From Alkalibaculum bacchi (GTDB lineage Bacteria > Bacillota > Clostridia > Eubacteriales > Alkalibacteraceae): DNA of 6,597 bases. Positions 1 through 5,109 of this stretch are shown here, in pieces. Location of the stretch: assembly GCF_937875145.1 (NCBI RefSeq), contig NZ_CALNCS010000197.1:1-6597 (forward strand), read 5' to 3'. Position 1 is the stretch's first letter. Each line of letters opens with the position of its first letter. Both the position numbers and the translations under genes were made by a program. Under the pieces are notes generated by a model. That model worked only from the letters and a program-made list of their open reading frames with translations, had not been told where the DNA came from and did no database searches.

Positions 1-82
1 AGAAAAGCTTGGCATCGCAGCCTAGGAAAGTACGGAAAAATGTCAGCATCCCCTGTCAGTAGGTTTCATATTGCCGGAAACA
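1..82 (+). mobile_element. 3' tail of an IS3-family element (first, left copy)
   Basis: Read from base 2, the first codons give EKLGIAA followed by a TAG stop at 23-25. This resembles the usual C-terminus of IS3-family OrfB proteins of this type (RRSLGLAA-stop). Bases 8-53 match 635-684 at the end of the next transposase copy, including the exact 12-mer GTCAGCATCCCC. This stretch is therefore read as the end of an upstream IS copy whose body lies outside the window. After the CCCC at 50-53 the two copies diverge strongly, so the true IS end is uncertain. It falls somewhere between 53 and about 82, just before homology to the middle of another OrfB begins. Confidence 0.6.
8..53 (+). repeat. 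IS tail repeat, copy 1
   Basis: Pairs with 635-684. By eye, 34 of 46 aligned positions are identical, with one 4-base gap in this copy. The most conserved part is GAAAAA followed by T or C and then GTCAGCATCCCC. It covers the last OrfB codons and the element's 3' flank. Confidence 0.7.
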
Positions 83-656
83 ACTAAACACACGTATAGA
101 GGAGAGTTCCGCGAAGCGCCCGGAAATCTGCTGAAGAGGAACTTCTTTGCCGATGCTCCCAACGAGAAATGGCTTACGGACACTACGGAGTTCAAGATTC
201 CTGCGGGCAAGGTCTATCTGTCCTTTATAGTGGAGCGCTTCGATGGGATGGTCATAAGCTGGGTGATGTCCACCTCTCCTGATGCTGAGCTTGCAAACTC
301 ATCGCTTGATGCCGCAATAAAGACGCTGGGATCAGATGAGCATCCCATATATCACTCAGATCGCAGGTGTCATTATCGCTGGCCCGGGTGGATCAAGCGT
401 TGCAATGCAAACGGCACAAGAAGGCCCCTATCGAAGAAGGGCTCATCACCAGACAACTCGGCATGCGAAGGCCTGCTCAAAAGGATGAAGGTCGAGATGT
501 TCTTCGGAAGAAGTTGGGCAGGTTGGAGTATCGGAAATTTCATGGATATACTCGACTGCTACATCCACTGGTACAACGAGCAACGGATCAGGGTCTCATG
601 AAAAGGCATGAGTCTGCTGGAACACAGGAGATCATTGGGATTGGCAGCAAGCATAG
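71..656 (+). pseudogene. IS3-family transposase OrfB, 5'-truncated and disrupted
   Basis: The reading frame encodes an rve-type DDE integrase core of the IS3 family, which cuts and joins DNA at IS ends. Numbered from a TTG at 71, the catalytic triad is D37 (WLTDTTEF), D97 (YHSDRRCHY) and E133 (SPDNSACEG). The second D and the E have the IS3-typical 35 residues between them. The normal N-terminal part of OrfB (HTH_21 region, roughly 100 residues) is missing: homology starts near codon 6 (KHTYRGEF). No OrfA is present. The frame is broken by TGA at 599-601, where relatives have a Leu codon (RIRVS-stop-KGMSLLEHRRSLGLAA). A second lesion is a tandem AGCA duplication at 646-653, which throws the likely ancestral TAG stop (654-656) out of frame. 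The usual HSDRG is HSDRR and the usual FFGRMK is LLKRMK, which also suggests decay. It is more GC-rich than the operon that follows (30 of 60 bases G/C at 121-180). Confidence 0.88.
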
Positions 657-684
657 GGAGATATAGAAAAACGTCAGCATCCCC
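635..684 (+). repeat. IS tail repeat, copy 2
   Basis: Matching copy of 8-53, starting at the LGLAA codons of the disrupted transposase and ending in GTCAGCATCCCC. It carries four extra bases (tandem AGCA at 646-653) relative to copy 1. Sequence beyond 684 is poorly conserved between the copies. Both have a TTG-x-C...AACA pattern about 20-30 bases further on (71-82 and 701-712), which might be the actual right IS end, but that is weak. Confidence 0.7.
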
Positions 685-826
685 GTGCGGTCACCGTATC
701 TTGACAAAACACATATGCTAGCGGCTTCCCGAAAGCGGCGTAGTCATGGAAGGGATACGATGTAGCAAGATTCAGATAAAGGCTTTCGTTAGCAGAAGCG
801 ATTTCGTGTCCACGTAGAACAGCCAC

Positions 827-856
827 TTTAGAGTACCCGTTCTAGTGGTATATAAA
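827..856 (+). promoter_or_regulatory. Candidate operon promoter
   Basis: TTTAGA (827-832) as -35, an 18-base spacer, and TATAAA (851-856) as -10. Each hexamer is near consensus (4/6 and 5/6). Transcription would start near 863, giving a leader of about 150 bases before the first gene, with the hairpin at 869-887 right at its start. An alternative with a shorter leader is possible around 963-991, but its hexamers are poor. Confidence 0.35.
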
Positions 857-868
857 ATACAGCCATTT

Positions 869-887
869 ACGGCAATATCTCTGCCGT
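869..887 (+). promoter_or_regulatory. Inverted repeat in operon leader
   Basis: ACGGCA (869-874) and TGCCGT (882-887) are a perfect 6-bp inverted repeat with a 7-base spacer. It lies about 12 bases after the candidate -10 box, where a repressor operator or a 5' mRNA hairpin would be expected. No regulator gene in the window points to its partner. Confidence 0.3.
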
Positions 888-936
888 TCATCATGTCTAA
901 GCTGTCTTCACGTTTTCTGCACGGTATGCTAACACC

Positions 937-964
937 AACTTGTTTAATTAAACCTGTACAAGTT
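937..964 (+). promoter_or_regulatory. Candidate operator with 7-bp arms
   Basis: AACTTGT (937-943) and ACAAGTT (958-964) form a perfect inverted repeat with 14 bases between them. The interior contains a perfect 12-bp palindrome, GTTTAATTAAAC (942-953), overlapping the left arm. A further ACCTGT (952-957) is mirrored by ACAGGT (981-986). The cluster of symmetric sites ends about 50 bases before the first start codon, the usual place for a sugar-responsive regulator to bind. Which protein binds is unknown. Confidence 0.35.
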
Positions 965-1012
965 CTTTGCTTTTTATTAAACAGGTAATAGTTTTTGTAG
1001 GGGAGAGGAGAA

Positions 1013-1729
1013 ATGGAAATGGACAAGGTTAAGCTAGAAAGACCATTTTTTGTTGTTAATCCCAAGGCATATCTTTATGGTAGCGATCTTCAGAAACTTG
1101 CAAAAAAGACTGATGAACTTTGTAAGAAGTATAAATTTCAATGTTTATTTACGGCTCAATTAATCGACCTGCCTTGGGTTATTGAACATTGTCCACACTT
1201 GCTTCCATGTGCACAGTCTATGGAAAGCCTTGTACCTGGGCGGGGTATGGGTCATGTGCTGCCTGAGGCTCTTGCGGCTGCAGGTGTTAAAGCGACTTTT
1301 TTAAATCATGCAGAAAATCCAATGACAATACATGAACTTGCAGCTACAATTGCGCGTGCTAATGAAGTAGGAATCCTTACTTGTGTTTGCGCGGATTCTG
1401 TTGAAGAAGCTCAGGCCATAGCAGAGCTGCACCCAGATATTATGACTTGTGAACTTACGAGTTTAATTGGTACTGGTAAAATTGCAGGCAAGGAATATAT
1501 GATGGCTTCAACTAGAGCTGTCAAAAAAATTTCACCCAAAACAAAAGTTTTACAGGCTGCAGGTATTCACTCAGGTCAAAATGTATTTAATGCCATCCTG
1601 TGGGGAGCTGATGCAACCGGAGGAACATCAGGTATTGTTACTGCAAAAGATCCTTTTGCAGTGTTAGATGAAATGTTTGCGGCTTTAGATCAAGCTCGCT
1701 CTGCGCTTTCGCAGAATGAAATATTTTAA
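1013..1729 (+). CDS. Triosephosphate isomerase-like protein (archaeal-type TIM family)
   Basis: Predicted cytosolic (beta/alpha)8 isomerase of 238 residues, close to the short archaeal-type TIMs and shorter than the usual bacterial ~250. All TIM landmarks are visible: N16 and K18 (VVNPKAY), catalytic His99 (FLNHAEN), catalytic Glu147 followed by the flexible loop (CELTSLIGTGK), and the phosphate-binding GGTSGIVTAKDP near the C-terminus. As the first gene of a PTS/aldolase operon it could convert DHAP released by the aldolases into glyceraldehyde 3-phosphate. Alternatively it could isomerise another ketose phosphate, as EryH/TpiA2-type paralogues do with erythrulose phosphate. The start is ambiguous: GGGGAG (1000-1005) suits ATG 1013, while AGGAG (1006-1010) suits the in-frame ATG at 1019, which would remove two residues. 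A 48-base gap separates it from the IIB gene, so it is probably cotranscribed. The family is secure; the substrate is inferred. Confidence 0.88.
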   Translation: MEMDKVKLERPFFVVNPKAYLYGSDLQKLAKKTDELCKKYKFQCLFTAQLIDLPWVIEHCPHLLPCAQSMESLVPGRGMGHVLPEALAAAGVKATFLNHAENPMTIHELAATIARANEVGILTCVCADSVEEAQAIAELHPDIMTCELTSLIGTGKIAGKEYMMASTRAVKKISPKTKVLQAAGIHSGQNVFNAILWGADATGGTSGIVTAKDPFAVLDEMFAALDQARSALSQNEIF

Positions 1730-1777
1730 ATTCTATTAATTATAAAGTAAATTGATGATTATAGAAAGAAGGAAATA

Positions 1778-2161
1778 ATGGGACTATTTAATAAAAAAAA
1801 TAAAAAAGTGGAAGTAAAAACAAACTCTGTTGTTGCCAATAATCCAAAATTATCATCTCAAAAAACTAATAAGAAACAAAAAAAGATTTTACTATCTTGT
1901 GGTTCAGGCATTGTAACCTCAACGATTGCTCGTAAAAAAGTTGAAGAACTTCTTGATACGCATGGGTATAAAGGACAATACCTTATTACTCAAATACCCT
2001 TAGCATCTGCACCAGAAAAGTCTCGAGACTATGACTTTATTGTTGCGACATCTATTGCACCAAAAGAGCTTCACTGCGCATATGTAAATGGTACCCCATA
2101 CCTTTCAGGGATAGGTGTTGAAAAGCCAAATGAAGAAATATTAAAATTGATGGATGAGTAA
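1778..2161 (+). CDS. PTS enzyme IIB, galactitol (Gat) family
   Basis: Cytosolic phosphocarrier that takes phosphate from IIA on a cysteine and hands it to the sugar bound by IIC. The domain starts at about residue 36 with KKILLSCGSGIVTSTIA; Cys41 sits in the phosphate-binding loop and is the expected phosphorylation site. The rest (KKVEELLDTHGY, then a DYDFIVATSIAP strand-loop) fits Gat-type IIB. The protein is 127 residues long because of an N-terminal extension of about 34 residues rich in Lys and Asn, ahead of a domain of about 92. The start is well supported by AGAAAGAAGG (1763-1772), 5 bases before ATG. It precedes IIC, with IIA at the far end of the operon. Confidence 0.93.
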   Translation: MGLFNKKNKKVEVKTNSVVANNPKLSSQKTNKKQKKILLSCGSGIVTSTIARKKVEELLDTHGYKGQYLITQIPLASAPEKSRDYDFIVATSIAPKELHCAYVNGTPYLSGIGVEKPNEEILKLMDE

Positions 2162-2312
2162 AATATATTTAATAATATTAACTAAAAATATAAAAATATA
2201 ATTAAATATGCAAGAGATGAATATAGTTTTAACAAAAAGGAGGAGTAACAAGACTGAGGAAAGTGTACGCCATAATAATCTAATTTTTTAACTGTAGAAG
2301 GGAAGTAAAAAA
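2162..2312 (+). other. AT-rich IIB-IIC spacer with an orphan Shine-Dalgarno
   Basis: This is the longest gap within the operon (151 bases). It opens with nearly pure A/T sequence (2162-2209). A near-perfect Shine-Dalgarno, AAAAAGGAGGAG (2235-2246), follows with no ATG at usable distance. The only frame it could serve starts at CTG 2254 or GTG 2263 and stops at TAA 2281-2283, giving 6-9 residues (MRKVYAIII from CTG). The real IIC ribosome site is a separate AGAAGGGAAG at 2297-2306. The short frame could be a leader peptide, a relic of a lost gene or chance; nothing more can be shown. Confidence 0.35.
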
Positions 2313-3722
2313 ATGGATGCTTTTCTTGGGTTCTTCGAGTTTATTCAAGGGCTAGGCGTCTCTGTTATGATGCCGATAGTACTTACAGTTTTTGGCTGCA
2401 TTTTAGGTGCTGGCTTTGGTAAAAGTCTTCGTGCTGGTCTTACCGTTGGCGTAGGTTTTATTGGTTTAAACTTAGTAATTAATAGCTTGTTAGGCACCAC
2501 TCTTTCTCCAGCAGTTCAATCAATGGTTGATCGTTTTGGCTTAAGTCTTAACGTAATTGATGTTGGTTGGCCTGCGGCTGCTGCTATTGCTATGGGTTCG
2601 ACCGTTGGTTTAATTATTATTCCACTTGGGCTTGCTATAAATATAGTAATGTTACTTACTAATACTACCCAAACGGTTGATGTTGACATTTGGGATTATT
2701 GGCATTTTGCATTTACAGGTGCCCTAGTTGCTATTGTTACAAACAATTATATCTTTGGAATTATTGCAGCTATTCTTAATATGATGATTATTATGGTACT
2801 GGGAGATTATACTGCGCCCCTCGTTGAAGAATCGTTGCAAATGCCAGGAGTATCATTACCCCATGGTTTTACAGCTGCTTATGCGCCGATAGCGATGTTT
2901 TTTAATTGGATCTTTGATAAGATACCAGGTTTTCGTGATATTAATATAAATACAGATACGCTTCAGAAGAAATTTGGAGTTTTTGGCGAACCTATTATGG
3001 TGGGAACAATGATAGGTTTAGTAATTGGCATTCTGGCTGGCTACGATATTAGTGCAATTTTACAGCTTGCAGTTTCTCTTGGAGCAGTTTTAGTACTAAT
3101 TCCACGCATGGCAGCTCTTCTTATGGAGGGGTTATTGCCCATTTCTGATGCGGCATCTAAATTTGTTGAAGGACGTTTTAAGAATCGTGGAAAGATTTAC
3201 ATTGGTCTTGATTCTGCTGTAGGAGTTGGTCATCCCGTAACACTTGCTATCTCTTTCGTGCTTGTTCCTCTGTGCATTTTTTTAGCTGTAATACTACCTG
3301 GTAATAAAGTTCTACCTTTTGCTGATCTAGCAGTAATTCCTTGGATGTTCGTTTTGATTACACCTGTGGTTCACAACAATGGATTTCGGGGAATAATAAT
3401 AGGTATAATTGCTTTAACTGTAGGTCTTTATATAGCTACAGATTTGTCTCCTTTAATTACTAATGCAGCAGCTAATGTACAGTTCGATATGGGTGGAGCG
3501 ACTGCGATTTCTTCAATTTGCGATGGGGCAAATCCGTTAACATGGGTGATAACAAGAAGCGCTGGATATCTTGGTGTTTTCGGTCTGCTTCTGATTGCAG
3601 TACTTGCATTTTCTATGGTTATTTGGAACCATAAGCGCATTGTCAAAGAGGCTGTTGAACTGCATGAGGCGGAAGCTGAATCTAGTAATACGTCTACGGC
3701 ATCTTGTAGTGACGAAAAATAA
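2313..3722 (+). CDS. PTS enzyme IIC, galactitol (EIIC-GAT) family permease
   Basis: Inner-membrane channel that binds and moves the sugar while it is phosphorylated by IIB. The 469 residues are strongly hydrophobic. Approximate membrane stretches are 12-34, 40-60, 86-114, 128-165 (probably two), 226-265 (two), 300-328, 332-352, 359-378 and 418-437. A Gly-Glu-Pro motif (FGEP, 224-227) lies in the middle, in a position that fits the conserved IIC substrate-site glutamate. The C-terminal 30 residues are hydrophilic and acidic (HEAEAESSNT...). Length fits Gat-type IIC (about 420-470). The start is set by AGAAGGGAAG (2297-2306) ahead of ATG 2313. The family covers galactitol, arabitol and other pentitols and some ketoses, so the family name does not fix the substrate. 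A perfect hairpin lies 47 bases after the stop. Confidence 0.93.
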   Translation: MDAFLGFFEFIQGLGVSVMMPIVLTVFGCILGAGFGKSLRAGLTVGVGFIGLNLVINSLLGTTLSPAVQSMVDRFGLSLNVIDVGWPAAAAIAMGSTVGLIIIPLGLAINIVMLLTNTTQTVDVDIWDYWHFAFTGALVAIVTNNYIFGIIAAILNMMIIMVLGDYTAPLVEESLQMPGVSLPHGFTAAYAPIAMFFNWIFDKIPGFRDININTDTLQKKFGVFGEPIMVGTMIGLVIGILAGYDISAILQLAVSLGAVLVLIPRMAALLMEGLLPISDAASKFVEGRFKNRGKIYIGLDSAVGVGHPVTLAISFVLVPLCIFLAVILPGNKVLPFADLAVIPWMFVLITPVVHNNGFRGIIIGIIALTVGLYIATDLSPLITNAAANVQFDMGGATAISSICDGANPLTWVITRSAGYLGVFGLLLIAVLAFSMVIWNHKRIVKEAVELHEAEAESSNTSTASCSDEK

Positions 3723-3768
3723 ATAGAGATATTAATTAATTATTATTCGGGGGTAAGTTTGATATGGG

Positions 3769-3801
3769 AATCCAGAGCTAGCAGAGTGCTAGCTCTGGAT
3801 T
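3769..3801 (+). promoter_or_regulatory. Perfect 15-bp hairpin abutting the next gene's Shine-Dalgarno
   Basis: AATCCAGAGCTAGCA (3769-3783) pairs perfectly with TGCTAGCTCTGGATT (3787-3801) around a GAG loop. There is no T-run after it, so it is a poor intrinsic terminator. The Shine-Dalgarno GGAGGG starts at 3802, the first base after the stem. It could stabilise the 3' end of the IIC message, mark an RNase site, or tune translation of the next gene. Partial termination cannot be excluded. Confidence 0.85.
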
Positions 3802-3811
3802 GGAGGGAGCG

Positions 3812-4360
3812 ATGAGTAAAACATATGTATATGAGCCTCCTTTCTTTAGTTTTGAGGTAACTTTTATAGGATTTTTTTGTGCAGTAATTTGCATTCTAAG
3901 TTTGATATTTAGTCTAATTGGTTTATATCTTTCTAAGGGTATTTGGATTATGGCAAGCATTGTCTCATTCTATCAAGTTTGGAATACATTTATATCGCAC
4001 TCTAATCCAGAAAAAATAACTATCGATGAGAATGAGATTTCGTTCTATTGTTATAGAAAAACTACTAAATATAAATTTATTAATATTAATTCATTTAAAT
4101 TAAGAGAGTTTCCTAGTTCCGGGAAAATATATTTACGTATAAATAATGCAACTATATTTCATGGACGGTATTGGGTACCTACAAAGATGTTTAATGATAG
4201 TGAAGAATTGTTTCGCACTTTACAGAATATCGAATATCAAATTCATCCGGATACTCTTAAGGCGCGCGCTCGTCGAGTAAATGAGGAGTATATCGAGCAT
4301 GCTGATGAGATAAAAGCACTGCGAAATAAAAAACGGAAGCAAAAAATTAATAAAAATTAA
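3812..4360 (+). CDS. Two-TM membrane protein with possible bacterial PH-like (bPH_2/YcxB-type) domain
   Basis: I do not recognise this gene. The start chosen is ATG 3812, behind GGAGGG (3802-3807), giving 182 residues; an in-frame TTG at 3800 overlaps the hairpin and has no ribosome site. Two hydrophobic segments (about 16-40 and 43-61) form a membrane hairpin with short flanks. Residues 67-140 read as alternating beta strands (KITIDENEISFYCY, TTKYKFININSFKL, GKIYLRI) ending in a helix (DSEELFRTLQNI). This layout recalls two-TM proteins with a bacterial PH-like domain (bPH_2/YcxB type). The tail (147-182) is highly charged and basic at its end (NKKRKQKINKN). No catalytic motif is visible. The gene is very AT-rich (14 of 60 bases G/C at 4081-4140). 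Its position between IIC and an aldolase suggests cotranscription and perhaps a membrane-side partner of the PTS, but that is speculation. Confidence 0.72.
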   Translation: MSKTYVYEPPFFSFEVTFIGFFCAVICILSLIFSLIGLYLSKGIWIMASIVSFYQVWNTFISHSNPEKITIDENEISFYCYRKTTKYKFININSFKLREFPSSGKIYLRINNATIFHGRYWVPTKMFNDSEELFRTLQNIEYQIHPDTLKARARRVNEEYIEHADEIKALRNKKRKQKINKN

Positions 4361-4403
4361 TATTTATACTAAAAAGTAACTAATAGGAGAAGAAGGTTTA
4401 TAG

Positions 4404-5072
4404 ATGTATGAACTTGAGCGTAAGCAAGTACTTAACACAGCTTTAAAGTTAGATCAATATGGGCTTATAGCGCTTATGGGTGGGAATGTAAGCTGGCGAG
4501 TAAGCGAGAAGTATGTACTAATTACACCATCTGGAATGGTATATGACCAAATGGTAGCTACTGATGTGCTCGTAATTGATATGGAAGGTAATGTGGTTGA
4601 AGGTGAGCGTAAGCCTTCTGTTGATACTAAAGCACTTCTTTATATTATGAAGCATAAACCATCTGCTAAAGCTGTAATCCATACCCACCAGCCTTATGCT
4701 ACAGGACTTGGTCTTGTGATGGATAAAATTCCTTGTAACCTTTCTACATTGGCTAATTCTGCTGAAGGCTCAGTAAATGTTGCTCCATATGGAGATCCGG
4801 GGAGTTTATCGATGGGCATTCAGGCTGTTGGAGCAATTGGTGACAGGCTTTCTGTTGTACTTAAGCATCATGGTGTGATTGGTATTGGAAAGGATTTACA
4901 ACAAGCTCTTGTTTCTGTTGTCTATTTAGAAGAAGCGGCTAAAACTATATCTGTAGCACTTTCTACAGGTAAACCAATGGCAGAAATGACGCCTAAACAA
5001 ATACAGACAGCGGTTGATGTATTCCGATACCATTACGGCCAGAGTAATGGATATATGAACAAAAAGGATTGA
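4404..5072 (+). CDS. Class II aldolase/adducin-family sugar-phosphate aldolase (FucA/AraD-like)
   Basis: Cytosolic zinc enzyme of 222 residues, the usual size for FucA/AraD/RhaD-type proteins. Members cleave ketose 1-phosphates to DHAP plus an aldehyde, or epimerise ribulose 5-phosphate. Motifs in order: GGNVSWR (26-32), ITPSGMVYD (40-48), KPSVDTKALLY (70-80), the zinc pair H93 and H95 (IHTHQPYAT), and the third zinc histidine in LKHHGVIGIG (155/156). In FucA the third motif is PSSE-x3-H with a catalytic Glu. Here the acid is Asp74, as in AraD, and the following His is Leu78. That departs from both and makes the exact reaction uncertain. The start ATG follows AGGAGAAGAAGG (4385-4396), with GAAGG 7 bases upstream. 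The next gene is a second aldolase of another fold, 37 bases on, so both probably serve one pathway, as cleavage and condensation or on successive substrates. Confidence 0.88.
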   Translation: MYELERKQVLNTALKLDQYGLIALMGGNVSWRVSEKYVLITPSGMVYDQMVATDVLVIDMEGNVVEGERKPSVDTKALLYIMKHKPSAKAVIHTHQPYATGLGLVMDKIPCNLSTLANSAEGSVNVAPYGDPGSLSMGIQAVGAIGDRLSVVLKHHGVIGIGKDLQQALVSVVYLEEAAKTISVALSTGKPMAEMTPKQIQTAVDVFRYHYGQSNGYMNKKD

Positions 5073-5109
5073 ACTTAGTGTATATAGTGCGCGTTTGGGG
5101 AGGTCTCAA

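Larger units (their letters stand above)
685..1012. other. Intergenic leader region, no gene seen
   Basis: About 330 bases separate the IS relic from the first operon gene. I see no tRNA, no convincing small gene and no repeat array. A reverse-strand open frame runs across 772-1065 but has no recognisable protein features. The stretch from about 820 onward becomes AT-rich and holds a candidate promoter (827-856), a GC-rich hairpin (869-887) and an inverted repeat (937-964), listed separately. Confidence 0.6.

Noticed and set aside
599..601. TGA read as a sense codon (recoding or alternative genetic code) in the transposase
   Set aside because: The FucA/AraD-like aldolase gene ends normally at TGA (5070-5072), so the standard code applies; simple pseudogene decay explains it.
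367..666. Alternative + strand open frame overlapping the transposase
   Set aside because: The overlapping frame carries the IS3 D-D-E motifs continuously across this stretch; the second frame has no recognisable motif.
701..719. TTGACA (701-706) followed by TATGCT (714-719) as a promoter
   Set aside because: The -35-like hexamer is perfect but the spacer is only 7 bases, and no -10 lies 16-18 bases downstream.
772..1065. Reverse-strand open frame of 97 codons upstream of the TIM-like gene
   Set aside because: It overlaps the start of a well-supported + strand gene and has no recognisable domain. Its N-terminal part is simply the complement of the leader and first codons.
2165..2209. ATATTTAAT / ATTAAATAT inverted repeat in the IIB-IIC spacer
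   Set aside because: The arms are pure A/T, 27 bases apart, within nearly pure A/T sequence; such matches are expected by chance.
3428..3646. Reverse-strand open frame inside the IIC gene
   Set aside because: It lies wholly within a strongly supported permease gene and has no motif of its own.
3778..3960. Reverse-strand open frame over the hairpin and membrane-protein start
   Set aside because: It is antisense to a gene with a proper ribosome site, and no start signal or domain is visible for it.
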